NCBI GenBank assembly: GCA_900119625.1
Contig: FPKD01000009.1
Coordinates: 1-64,000, forward strand
Source of the DNA: Olsenella sp. kh2p3
GTDB lineage: Bacteria; Actinomycetota; Coriobacteriia; Coriobacteriales; Atopobiaceae
Reading direction: 5' to 3'
Length of the DNA stretch: 64,000 nucleotides
A model generated the notes under the pieces. It had not been told where the DNA came from and ran no database searches. It saw only the letters and a list, made by a program, of their open reading frames with translations. The position numbers and the translations under genes are program-made. Position 1 is the first letter of the stretch. Each line of letters begins with the position of its first letter. Positions 34,958 through 43,356 of the stretch are shown one piece after another.

Positions 34958-35965
34958 ATGAACCTGATGGATGACATGCGCGAACGTGCTAAGGCAGACG
35001 TCCAGCGCGTCGCCTTCTTCGAGGGCGAGAACCCCACCATGATCAAGGCCGTGGCCGAGCTCACCGCCCAGGGGCTGGCATCGTGCGTGGTTGTCGGCAA
35101 CGTCGAGGCAATCGAGAGGAACGCCGCTGAGCAGGGCGTGAGCCTTGAGGGTGTGGAGCTTGTCGACCTTGCCGACGAGGAGGCAAACGAGGCCCTGGCC
35201 CAGCGCTTCGAGGTCCTTCCCAGCTGCCGCTGGAAGGCCAAGGGCGTGCGCCGGCGCGTGGTGCGCCCCATGGAGCGCGCCCTCATGATGCAGGCGCTTG
35301 GCGACGTCGACATCACCTTTGGCGGCATCGACTGCCCCACGGGTGACGTTATCCTGGGCGGCCAGGAGATCATCGGCCTGGCAGACGGCATCGACACCAT
35401 CTCGTCAATGGGCATCTTCGACATCCCCGGCTACGAGGGCTCCGCGGGGCAGCTCCTGGGCTTTGGCGACTCCGCCGTCTGCCAGAACCCAACACCCGAG
35501 CAGGAGGCCTCCATCGCCATCTCCGCCTGCGACACGTGGAACGCCCTTACCGGCAGCGAGGCCCGCTGCGCGCTGCTCTCGTTCTCGACCGACGGCTCCG
35601 GCGCGGGCGAGATGGTCCAGAAGGTGCGCGACGCGCGCGACATTGCCAACGAGCGTCGCCCGGACCTCAAGATCGACGGCGAGTTCCAGCTTGACGCCGC
35701 GCTGCGCCCGGAGGTGGCGGCCCACAAGGTGCACCGCGAGAGCGCCGTTGCTGGCAAGGCCAACGTCATCATCTGGCCCGACCTCAACGTGGGCAACGTG
35801 GGTGTGAAGCTCGTGCAGATGTTTGGCCACGCCAACGCGTACGGTCCCATGCTCCAGGGCTTCAAGAAGATCGTCTGCGACTGCTCGAGAAGCGCCCCCG
35901 TGTCCGAGATCGTGGGCAACGTCGTGATGTCCTGCGTGCGCGCGCAGTGCCTCAAGGGGGAGTAG
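34958..35965 (+). CDS. phosphate acyltransferase 1 (Pta/Ptb family)
   Basis: About 335 residues. Landmarks of the phosphate acetyl/butyryltransferase family are seen: SFSTDGSGAGEMVQKVRDA near 208, DGEFQLDAAL near 243, and PDLNVGNVGVKLVQMFG near 278. It should convert acyl-CoA (or acyl-ACP) and phosphate to acyl phosphate, which the next gene's kinase turns into ATP. It is 2 bp from that gene. A paralogue at 41743 is paired with a second kinase. Chain length of the acyl group is not decidable. Confidence 0.9.
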   Translation: MNLMDDMRERAKADVQRVAFFEGENPTMIKAVAELTAQGLASCVVVGNVEAIERNAAEQGVSLEGVELVDLADEEANEALAQRFEVLPSCRWKAKGVRRRVVRPMERALMMQALGDVDITFGGIDCPTGDVILGGQEIIGLADGIDTISSMGIFDIPGYEGSAGQLLGFGDSAVCQNPTPEQEASIAISACDTWNALTGSEARCALLSFSTDGSGAGEMVQKVRDARDIANERRPDLKIDGEFQLDAALRPEVAAHKVHRESAVAGKANVIIWPDLNVGNVGVKLVQMFGHANAYGPMLQGFKKIVCDCSRSAPVSEIVGNVVMSCVRAQCLKGE

Positions 35966-35967
35966 CC

Positions 35968-37089
35968 ATGACCGAGAAGAACTACCGCATCCTGGTCATC
36001 AACCCCGGCTCCACCTCCACCAAGGTGGGTCTCTTCGAGGGCGAGACATGCGTCTTCTCGAAGAACGTCTCCCATGACGCCCAGCGCCTGGCCCAGATTG
36101 GCGACGTCTCCTCCCAGCTGCCCTATCGCCGCGACATGATTATGGGGATCTTGGACGAGAACGGCGTTGACCTCTCGACCATCGACGCCTTTGTGGGCCG
36201 CGGAGGCGGGCTCCTCTCGCTGGAAGGCGGCGTGTACTCGGTGGACGAGACGCTGCTCAACGACGCCCGCCGCGGGGCAAACGGCGTGCAGCACCCGGCA
36301 CAGCTGGGAAGCCAGCTTGCCCACGAGCTTGCGGCCAGCTGCGGTAAGCCCGCCTTTGTGGTGAACCCGCCGGACACCGACGAGCTTTGCGACGACGCGC
36401 GCATGACGGGCATCCGGGGCGTCTACCGCAACGTCCACCTGCATGCGCTCAACCTCAAGGAGACGGCCATCCGCCACGCCAAGGCGATGGGGCGCCGCTA
36501 CGAGGACTGCGACCTTATCGTGTGTCACATTGGCGGGGGAATCTCCATCTCCGCGCACCAGCACGGCCGCATGATCGACGGCTACGACATCGTGGGCGGC
36601 GAGGGCCCCATGACCCCCACGCGCGCGGGCGCGGTACCCGTGGTGGAGGTGCTCGACTACCTCAAGGATCACGACTCGGCCGAGACGCGCAGGCTCTGCC
36701 AGCGCAGCGGTGGCTTTGCCGACCTTCTCGGCACGTCGGACGCGCTTGAGGTGTGCCGTCGCGCGGAGGCGGGCGACGAGGCGGCATCGCGTGCGTGGAG
36801 CGCCATGGAGTACCAGCTCGTGAAGTACATCGGGTCCATGGCCACGGTGCTCCACGGCAACGTGGACGGCATCCTCCTTGGCGGCGGTATGGTGCACAAC
36901 CAGGGTCTCGTTGCGTACATCCGCGACGCTTGCGGCTGGATTGCCCCCGTCACGGCGTACCCGGGGGAGTTCGAGCTGGAGGCCATGGCAGCAGGTGCTG
37001 TACGTGCGCTCTCTGGTGAGGAGGAAGTCAAGCGCTACACCGGAGTGCCGGTCTTCTCAGGCTTTGCCTGCTTTGACGAGCAGGACTAG
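35968..37089 (+). CDS. butyrate kinase-family acid kinase 1
   Basis: About 373 residues, ASKHA fold. The phosphate-1 loop is VINPGSTSTKVGLFEG near residue 8, the HIGGGISISAH loop near 183, and GILLGGGMVHNQ near 308. The protein is somewhat longer than typical butyrate kinases (about 355). It transfers phosphate from acyl phosphate to ADP, yielding ATP and the free acid. GGGGGAG lies 6 bp upstream and the stop of the phosphotransacylase is 2 bp away. Confidence 0.9.
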   Translation: MTEKNYRILVINPGSTSTKVGLFEGETCVFSKNVSHDAQRLAQIGDVSSQLPYRRDMIMGILDENGVDLSTIDAFVGRGGGLLSLEGGVYSVDETLLNDARRGANGVQHPAQLGSQLAHELAASCGKPAFVVNPPDTDELCDDARMTGIRGVYRNVHLHALNLKETAIRHAKAMGRRYEDCDLIVCHIGGGISISAHQHGRMIDGYDIVGGEGPMTPTRAGAVPVVEVLDYLKDHDSAETRRLCQRSGGFADLLGTSDALEVCRRAEAGDEAASRAWSAMEYQLVKYIGSMATVLHGNVDGILLGGGMVHNQGLVAYIRDACGWIAPVTAYPGEFELEAMAAGAVRALSGEEEVKRYTGVPVFSGFACFDEQD

Positions 37090-37118
37090 GGCAGGCACCG
37101 GCGTGAATTTCTCGGTTC

Positions 37119-37130
37119 GTGCGATAGCAC
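37119..37130. promoter_or_regulatory. candidate island operator, site 3
   Basis: GTGC-GATA-GCAC followed by ATA, about 160 bp before the four-TM membrane protein gene and 30 bp past the kinase stop. Confidence 0.45.
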
Positions 37131-37289
37131 ATAAAGATGTCACATATAGGCAAAAGCTTGTGCTAAGAGCCATAGGATGAGCCGATACGTCCGCATAGGA
37201 TGAAGTCATCGGGCGGCGTGCGGGAATGCCCCGTGCGCCGCATTTTGTACCTTTGGGCATATGCCCAGCGTCTAGGGAAGGAATCACTC

Positions 37290-37808
37290 ATGCCGATGAA
37301 GACTTCTACGAGGTTCGTGAAGGCCGCAATTCTGGATATTTGCACAGCGCTCGTGCTCTGCACACTGTGTGAGTGGCTTGCAATTTACGTCTTCCATACT
37401 GCGACCCCGGCGCCGGGTGAGGGTTGGATCTGGCCTATGTTCTGGATCAACTTCGTGTTTGCGTGGTGCGTCGCCACCATCATCGGCATGGTCCCATCCC
37501 TTCCCGAGAAGTCCGTCCGCTGGGCTATGAAGCGCTCCAATCCTTCTGAGGGCGCCAAGTTTGGTGCGCTCGTCAACATGCCCATCAACACGGTCTACGC
37601 CCTTATCCTGTGCTATCTGGTAGGCGCTCTCGATGCTTGCGTACTGGGTGGGGCACCTTTCATTGCATCAATCTTTGGGTTCCTGCAGAACATCATCCCG
37701 GTGTGGGTTGCCTGCTACGTTGTGACGTTCTTCCTGCAGGGCCCCATCGAGGACTTCGCCCGCAAGGTGTGCAACGACCCTGCTCCGGCAATGCCGCAGA
37801 TGCACTAG
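37290..37808 (+). CDS. four-TM membrane protein, DUF2798-like
   Basis: About 172 residues with four hydrophobic segments (roughly 12-35, 48-70, 95-118 and 125-150). It contains an N-P-x-N/T-type repeated layout that resembles DUF2798 proteins, whose function is unknown. A shorter relative at 42812 sits beside the second phosphotransacylase-kinase pair. The repeated association suggests a role in moving the substrate or the product acid; this is inference. A good terminator follows. Confidence 0.65.
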   Translation: MPMKTSTRFVKAAILDICTALVLCTLCEWLAIYVFHTATPAPGEGWIWPMFWINFVFAWCVATIIGMVPSLPEKSVRWAMKRSNPSEGAKFGALVNMPINTVYALILCYLVGALDACVLGGAPFIASIFGFLQNIIPVWVACYVVTFFLQGPIEDFARKVCNDPAPAMPQMH

Positions 37809-37846
37809 GGTTTACTCGCCTGTTTTGGCATGCACATAGACGTGAC

Positions 37847-37887
37847 GGCGCCCGGGCCAAGCGGCCTGGGCGCCACTTTGGCATTTT
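37847..37887 (+). terminator. terminator before the MBL-fold gene
   Basis: 12-bp arms GGCGCCCGGGCC and GGCCTGGGCGCC with a 4-nt loop, followed by ACTTTGGCATTTT. Confidence 0.75.
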
Positions 37888-37903
37888 GGGAGGTACTTCT
37901 CGC

Positions 37904-38767
37904 ATGGACAAGATCTTCACGGTGACAGACCTGGGCGACGGCCTGTGGGAGATAGCGGACTGCGTTGGCTGTCGCTGCTACCTGGTAAGGGGGCGCGATC
38001 GCGTGGCGCTTGTCGACTCGTGCGTGGGTGTGGGCGACCTGCGTCCCGTGGTGCACGAGCTTAGCGGCGGCCTTCCCGTGACCGTGCTTCTCACGCATCG
38101 CCATCACGACCACATTGCGGGTTCGTACCTCTTCGATGACGTGCGCATTCCCTGCGAGGAGGACGTGGACATCGCCTTGGGCGAGGAGCACAACGCCAAC
38201 GCCGTGCGCATCTACGTGGAGCAGGGGCGCGCGCCCGAGGGTGCATTCTCGGCCATGCGCGAGGGTACGCGGCCAAGCTTCACGTACTTCGAGGAGGGCG
38301 ACGTGCTTGACCTGGGCGGCGTTACCATCGAGGGCGTTTTTCTCCCCGGGCATACCGATCACTCGATGGGCTACCTGGTGCGCGAGCGCAGGCTGCTTCT
38401 CTCCGGCGATGCCGTGACGCCCTGTATGTGCCTCTTCTTTCCCGAGAGCCTACCCATTGCCACCTGGCGCCAGACGCTCGAGAAGATGCAGGGGCTGCCG
38501 TTCGACACGTTCCGGATTGGCCACTACTCCCACGAGTTCCGCAAGAGCGACTTGGACGGCTTTCTCGCCGCGGCCGACTACGCGCTGAGCGGTGCGCGCG
38601 GCCTCTCGTGGATGTACACCTACATCGACGGCCTCAAGGGGTCGCTGTACATCTCGCCCGACACGCCGACGGATGACGCCGATTCCCCGGACTTCCGTGC
38701 TGTTATTGGGCCGTACGTGCCGCGCGAGCACAAGCGTCGTAGGCGTCATGGCTCTTGTGATGAGTAG
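37904..38767 (+). CDS. metallo-beta-lactamase-fold hydrolase
   Basis: About 287 residues. The zinc motif is THRHHDHIAG near residue 62, with FLPGHTDHSMGYL near 148 and LLSGDAVTPCM near 166 as the other ligands. These enzymes cleave thioesters, lactones or phosphoesters. It could hydrolyse an acyl thioester or lactone made in the island, but nothing in the sequence fixes this. It starts 16 bp after a terminator tail, so it is likely transcribed at a low level by read-through or from its own promoter. GGGAGG lies 10 bp upstream. Confidence 0.8.
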   Translation: MDKIFTVTDLGDGLWEIADCVGCRCYLVRGRDRVALVDSCVGVGDLRPVVHELSGGLPVTVLLTHRHHDHIAGSYLFDDVRIPCEEDVDIALGEEHNANAVRIYVEQGRAPEGAFSAMREGTRPSFTYFEEGDVLDLGGVTIEGVFLPGHTDHSMGYLVRERRLLLSGDAVTPCMCLFFPESLPIATWRQTLEKMQGLPFDTFRIGHYSHEFRKSDLDGFLAAADYALSGARGLSWMYTYIDGLKGSLYISPDTPTDDADSPDFRAVIGPYVPREHKRRRRHGSCDE

Positions 38768-38828
38768 GGCTGTTCTCGCGGTCGCAACGAGTAAGTGCAG
38801 CCCTCACGCTTGCTGTTCTCCGGCAGGT

Positions 38829-38904
38829 AATGTGTACAATTTGGCAGCAGACGAGAAAATCCAACTGGGAATTTCAGAAGACTGAATGCCAAATTGTACA
38901 CATT
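38829..38904. repeat. 18-bp perfect inverted repeat, 40-bp spacer
   Basis: AATGTGTACAATTTGGCA at 38829-38846 recurs inverted at 38887-38904. It is AT-rich against the surrounding GC-rich DNA and lies in the gap after the MBL-fold gene. Origin is unknown; the hairpin is MITE-like. Confidence 0.85.
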
Positions 38905-39023
38905 CAGTTGCGAGGAGGGGCGACAACTTTCTCGCTGCCTTCTCGCGACCCTCTCTCAGCCTCATTTCGGCATCAATGTGGCGCCGGAAGGCCAGTTGCC
39001 GTAGCTCTTACGTATAAGAAAGG

Positions 39024-39061
39024 CCCTCCGGCATCTGCATGACGCCGGAGGGCTCGTGTTG
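39024..39061 (+). terminator. terminator of the MBL-fold gene region
   Basis: 9-bp arms CCCTCCGGC and GCCGGAGGG with an 11-nt loop, followed by CTCGTGTTGTG. A second, overlapping hairpin can form with GGAAGGCC upstream. Confidence 0.55.
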
Positions 39062-39091
39062 TGGGGTCTGGAGCGTCGGTCCACGAGAAAT

Positions 39092-39163
39092 GCGCTACAC
39101 ATTCGTGTCCGAATGTGTAGCGCGTGCTGGTTGATACACATTCGAATGCCGAATGTGTAGCGC
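39092..39163. repeat. two CACATTCG palindromes
   Basis: First palindrome: 14-bp perfect arms GCGCTACACATTCG and its complement around TGTC (39092-39123). Second: ACACATTCG..CGAATGTGT (39136-39158) with AATGC between. Closely related palindromes recur at 52300-52365. Confidence 0.85.
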
Positions 39164-39188
39164 TCCGCGAAGTCGCTAGCTTGGCCGT

Positions 39189-39247
39189 GGCGGAGTCGCC
39201 GGCTGAGCCGCGGCGGAGTCATCAGCAGCGTCACCGGCGACTCCGCC
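39189..39247 (-). terminator. inverted repeat after the MFS permease gene
   Basis: 14-bp perfect arms GGCGGAGTCGCCGG and CCGGCGACTCCGCC with a 31-nt spacer, ending 11 bp before the minus-strand stop codon. It may act as a terminator for the four-gene minus-strand operon. Confidence 0.5.
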
Positions 39248-39257
39248 GAAAAGCACC

Positions 39258-40556
39258 TTATCGCTTGTCAGCCGAAGCCTGGCTCTGCTCGCGGGGCGCA
39301 TGCGCAAGCGCGAAGAGCGCAAGCGCCAGGCACGCCGCCATGCACACCAGTGACAGGGCGAACATGAGGCCATACCCGCCTGCGGAATCGATTACCAGGC
39401 TCCAGAACACCGCGGCCACGGCGCTCATGAGCGAGCCCACCATGGAGACGCGCGAGTAGATGTTGGCGTAGTCGGCGGAACCAAAGACGCTTCTCACCAG
39501 GAGTGGCGTCTCGACCGTGGTCATGGCGTAGACAACGCCAAAGCAGAACGCGCCCACAAGCAGCAGCGCAAGCACCGAGGGCATGCCCCACATGAGAAGG
39601 ACGCCCACCGCGCCAACCGCAATGCCGCAGATGGCACCAAGGCGCACGGAGCGGTCGCTCACGGAGCCGAGAAACACCTTGCCAATGGCCTGCCCGCCCA
39701 TGGCCGCAGAGGCAACCACGCCCGACGCCGCTGCAATCTGCGGCAGTGAATTGGAGAACGACAGAGCGTAGCTCGAGAGGAACTGGTAGACGGTCTGGTT
39801 GAGCGTGATCAGCCCGCAGAAGGCCACGATGGCCCAGAACGCGGGGGTGTGCATGGCGTCTGCCGCGGAGACGCCCTTGGCGGGTGCGGCCGCACCGTTG
39901 CTCTCGCCCTCGGCGTCCTCCTCGTCCGCGCCATAGGGGAGAAGCCCCTTGTCGGCGGGCTTGCTCCGCACCACAAACAGCGTGAACGGGAGCGTCCCCA
40001 CCAGGATGATGATGCCAAACACCAGATAGGCCGTGCGCCATCCCTCGGCGCCGGACTGGATGATCGAAGTGCCGATGGGGTTGAAGATCACGCCGCCAAT
40101 GCCCGTGAAGGCCATGCACAGACCCACGAAGAAGCCCACGCGCTTGACGCACCAGGCGTTGATGAGGGTGGGAACTGCCAGGTAGATGAGGGGTGCTACG
40201 CCCACGCCCAGCACGATGCCAACAAGGTAGAACTGCCAGACCTCCTGGCAGGACGCCATGCCAAACATGCCCAGGCCGCAAAGCGCCGTGGCAACGGAGA
40301 GCACTGCCCGCGCATCCCGCGCCGCAAGGAGCTTGCCGGCAATGGGAAGCGTGGCCATCATGGCCAGGTTGAGCACCGAGAAGTACAGCGTGAACGAGGC
40401 CTTGGGCACGCCAAAGAACTCGGACACCGGCGTGAAGAAGATTCCTGCGCACGAGAGGACCAGCGCGCAGGGGAGGCACGTCATCACGATGCACGAGAGG
40501 ACGATGAGGTACGCGTAGTGGAAGCCGCCCTGCTTTGTTGCGTTGCTGCTCGCCAT
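39258..40556 (-). CDS. MFS transporter, OFA (oxalate/formate antiporter)-like
   Basis: 432 residues, twelve hydrophobic segments, with a charged central loop (PYGADEEDAEGES near 212). The N-terminal segment (TCLPCALVLSCAGIFFTPV) resembles OFA-family carboxylate carriers. It is the last gene of the minus-strand operon and starts 3 bp after the kinase 2 stop. Uptake of the island's acidic substrate or export of its product acid is the natural guess; substrate unproven. Confidence 0.85.
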   Translation of the reverse strand: MASSNATKQGGFHYAYLIVLSCIVMTCLPCALVLSCAGIFFTPVSEFFGVPKASFTLYFSVLNLAMMATLPIAGKLLAARDARAVLSVATALCGLGMFGMASCQEVWQFYLVGIVLGVGVAPLIYLAVPTLINAWCVKRVGFFVGLCMAFTGIGGVIFNPIGTSIIQSGAEGWRTAYLVFGIIILVGTLPFTLFVVRSKPADKGLLPYGADEEDAEGESNGAAAPAKGVSAADAMHTPAFWAIVAFCGLITLNQTVYQFLSSYALSFSNSLPQIAAASGVVASAAMGGQAIGKVFLGSVSDRSVRLGAICGIAVGAVGVLLMWGMPSVLALLLVGAFCFGVVYAMTTVETPLLVRSVFGSADYANIYSRVSMVGSLMSAVAAVFWSLVIDSAGGYGLMFALSLVCMAACLALALFALAHAPREQSQASADKR

Positions 40557-40559
40557 GCG

Positions 40560-41684
40560 CTAGGCCTCCACGTCGGCGAAGGCGCCGTCCATCTTGAAGC
40601 CGTCCCAGGAGGGCACGCCCGTGTAGGTCATGACCTCCTCAGTACCCTCGAGCGCGCGCACGGCGCCGGCAGCGGCGCCCTCCATCTCGAAGTCGCCCGC
40701 GTACACGTAGACCGGGGCAATCCAGCTCACGCGAGCCGTGACGTAGTCAACAAAGCGCTGGTCGTGGGACACGCCGCCGGTGAGCACGACACCGTCGACC
40801 TTGCCCTCGAGGGCGGCCGCAAAGGCGCCGATCTGCTTGGCGGTCTGGTAGGCCATGGCCTCGAAGACAATGCGCGCCCACTCGTCGCCCGCGTCAATGC
40901 GCGCGTCTATCTCCTGCGCGTCATCGGTGCCGAGAAGGCCCTTGAGTCCGCCGGTCTTGCCAATGACACCCATGACCTCTTTCTTGTCGTGCTCGCCCGA
41001 GAAGGCAAGGGCGGCAATGGGCTTGGCGGGCACGTCGCCGGAGCGGTTGGGGGCAAACGGTCCCGAGCCCTCGAGCACGTCGTTTGTGTCGACCATGCGG
41101 CCGTGCTCGTGCGCCGCCACCGAAAGGCCGCCTCCCACGTGCGCCACGATTACGTTGACCTCGTCGTAGCTCTTGCCGAGAGACGCCGCGCAGCGGATGG
41201 CGCACTCCTTCTGGTTGAGGCAGTGCACGTGGCTCTTGCGGTAGACGCCGGGGTAGCCGGTGATGCGGGCCACGTCCTCGAGCTCGTCGGTGTCAGGCTG
41301 GTTGACCGCGAAGGCGGGCTTGCCGCAGCGGCCAGCCAGGTCAAAGAGGATGGGTGCGCCGAGAATGGCGGGGTGGTTCATGCCGCAGTTGAGCACGTGC
41401 TCGCAGACCTTCTCGTCAATGCGGAAGATGCCGCCCTTGGTGGGGCCCATGCCGCCGCAGTAGCCCGAGAAGGCGTCGATGCTCTCAAGCGCGATGCCCG
41501 CGGCGTCGAGCGCGTCGAGCACGGTCTTCGTGCGGAACTCCAGCTGGTCGGCCGCACGGTCGAAGCCTGCAAGCACGGCGGGGTCGTGGCGGACGTTCTC
41601 CCGCATGAGGGTCTTCTCGCCCTCGAAGACGGCCACCTTGGTGGAGGTGGAGCCGGGGGAAAGCGTGAGGATGCGATAGGTCAT
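40560..41684 (-). CDS. butyrate kinase-family acid kinase 2
   Basis: About 374 residues with LSPGSTSTKVAVFEG near residue 8, VAHVGGGLSVAAHE near 180 and VVLTGGVSHDQRF near 305. It is the partner of phosphotransacylase 2, 58 bp upstream. It differs considerably from kinase 1 over its whole length, so the two pairs diverged long ago or came separately. AAAGGAG lies 6 bp before the start at 41684. Confidence 0.9.
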   Translation of the reverse strand: MTYRILTLSPGSTSTKVAVFEGEKTLMRENVRHDPAVLAGFDRAADQLEFRTKTVLDALDAAGIALESIDAFSGYCGGMGPTKGGIFRIDEKVCEHVLNCGMNHPAILGAPILFDLAGRCGKPAFAVNQPDTDELEDVARITGYPGVYRKSHVHCLNQKECAIRCAASLGKSYDEVNVIVAHVGGGLSVAAHEHGRMVDTNDVLEGSGPFAPNRSGDVPAKPIAALAFSGEHDKKEVMGVIGKTGGLKGLLGTDDAQEIDARIDAGDEWARIVFEAMAYQTAKQIGAFAAALEGKVDGVVLTGGVSHDQRFVDYVTARVSWIAPVYVYAGDFEMEGAAAGAVRALEGTEEVMTYTGVPSWDGFKMDGAFADVEA

Positions 41685-41742
41685 GAAGTGCTCCTTTGAA
41701 TTATTGCGCCCGCGCGGTGGGCGCGCGGGCGAGGCGGGCGTG

Positions 41743-42738
41743 TTATCGAGCGGAGAGGACGAGCATGGCGATGTCGCCAACCATCTCCTCGACCGAGGAG
41801 CCGCGCGAGCTGTCTGCCACGGGGCGCTTGAAGCCCGAGAGGTTGTGGCCGTAGCCCTTGCCGTGCGCGAAGATCTGGATGAGCTTCACGGCGCTGTTCG
41901 CGCAGTTGAGGTCGGGGAAGACGAGCACGTTTGCCTTGCCCGCCACGGCGCTCTCGCGCTTGACCTTCTTTGCGGCCACGGCGGGGATGATGGCGGCGTC
42001 GAGCTGGAACTCGCCGTCAAGCGCGAGGTCGGGCCTGCGGTCGCGGGCGATGGAGATGGCCTCGCGGATGCGCTCCACGCTTGCGCTTTCGCCGGAGCCG
42101 TCGGTCGAGTAGCTGATGAAGGCGCAGCGGGGCTCCCAGTCCATGAGGGCCGAGACGTTGTCGCACGCGGCGATGGCTATGGAGGCCAGCTCCTCGGCGG
42201 AGGGCTCGGGGTTGAGGCCGCAGTCGGTGAGAGCAATGACGTCACCCTCGGGGCCATCGAAGCCCGGGGTCTGGACAAGCGCCAGGATGGAGGGCACGTC
42301 CACGCCGTCGGCGAGGCCGATGATCATCTGGGCAGCCATGAGCACGTCGCCGGTGGTGTTGGTGTGGCCGCAGAACGTGCAGTCCACGTCGCCGAGCTCC
42401 TCGAGCATCATGGCGTAGTTCAGCGGGTTCTTGAGCTTGCGGCGAGCAGCCTTCGCGGAGAAGAGGCGCTCGCGCCCGGCGTTCATGTAGCGCTCGGCAA
42501 GGGCGTCCGCGGCCTCGGCGTCTGAAGTGTCGATGATGCGCATGCCCTCGGTGGAGACGCCCGCGCGCTCCGCGGTCTGTGCGATGACGTCGGCGGGGCT
42601 CACCAGGACCGGGGTCCCAATGCCGTCGTCTGCCACGCGCCTTGCCGCGAGCAGCGTGTCCTCGTTGTCGCACTCGGGCAGCGCCACCGCCTTCGGGGTC
42701 TTGCGCGCCTTCTCGATGAGCTCGTCAATAAGTGCCAT
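41743..42738 (-). CDS. phosphate acyltransferase 2 (Pta/Ptb family)
   Basis: 331 residues. SYSTDGSGESASVERIREA near 205, DGEFQLDAAI near 243 and PDLNCANSAVKLIQIFAHG near 278 mark the family. It keeps the same gene order with its kinase as pair 1. The pair probably serves a different acyl chain or a different growth condition, being under the second PucR gene's side of the island. Confidence 0.9.
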   Translation of the reverse strand: MALIDELIEKARKTPKAVALPECDNEDTLLAARRVADDGIGTPVLVSPADVIAQTAERAGVSTEGMRIIDTSDAEAADALAERYMNAGRERLFSAKAARRKLKNPLNYAMMLEELGDVDCTFCGHTNTTGDVLMAAQMIIGLADGVDVPSILALVQTPGFDGPEGDVIALTDCGLNPEPSAEELASIAIAACDNVSALMDWEPRCAFISYSTDGSGESASVERIREAISIARDRRPDLALDGEFQLDAAIIPAVAAKKVKRESAVAGKANVLVFPDLNCANSAVKLIQIFAHGKGYGHNLSGFKRPVADSSRGSSVEEMVGDIAMLVLSAR

Positions 42739-42811
42739 GGTCTTCTCTGCCTTTCCCTTGGCCTTGTACGTGAGTGTGTGGGCTATGCTTCCGGCTTCGC
42801 CGGCGTTGCCC

Positions 42812-43210
42812 CTAGTGCTTGGACGGGATCTTGAAGAGGATGATCGACGTCACGTAGCCGATAAGAACGAGCTGGAAGTAGGTCTGGAGCCACGTGGCGA
42901 TCATCTGCGCGGGCCCAACCTGCGTTACCGCCTCGGTAAGGGAGATGATGGTGACGAAGATCAGGTTCTCGATGAAGATGGCCAGGTACGGCCTGATCGC
43001 CTTGCCCTCAAGCCCCTTCGTGAGCGACTGCGAGATGCTCACCGTTGGGATGAGAAGCTGCGCCACGACGTTGGTCGTGAAGGCGACGCAGGTGTAGGGG
43101 TACCACGTTCCCCACTCCATGGGCGCGCCCGCGAGCAGCGTCGCACTCGTGTTGATGACAAGAGCGAGGACGATGTCGTTCACGAGCGTCCTGATGTTCC
43201 ATTCGCACAT
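42812..43210 (-). CDS. small membrane protein, DUF2798-like
   Basis: About 132 residues with three or four hydrophobic segments. It leads the minus-strand operon (membrane protein, phosphotransacylase 2, kinase 2, MFS), mirroring the membrane protein after kinase 1. GGAGG lies 7 bp before the start at 43210. The longer open frame (to 43294) has no initiation signal. Function unknown. Confidence 0.65.
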   Translation of the reverse strand: MCEWNIRTLVNDIVLALVINTSATLLAGAPMEWGTWYPYTCVAFTTNVVAQLLIPTVSISQSLTKGLEGKAIRPYLAIFIENLIFVTIISLTEAVTQVGPAQMIATWLQTYFQLVLIGYVTSIILFKIPSKH

Positions 43211-43323
43211 GGGGTGCCCTCCGGTCCTTCTCGGCAAAAGTCCACCAGTTAGCGTACGGCGGACCCCCTCTGCCTCCCATGGAACGCGCACCAAATTACT
43301 CGGTCGGAGAAGTTACTATGTTT

Positions 43324-43335
43324 GTGCACGAGCAC
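43324..43335. promoter_or_regulatory. candidate island operator, site 4
   Basis: GTGC-ACGA-GCAC followed by AG, 22 bp before the PucR 2 start and 114 bp before the divergent membrane-protein gene, so it could act on both directions. Confidence 0.5.
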
Positions 43336-43356
43336 AGCGCTATTTAAAGGGGACAT

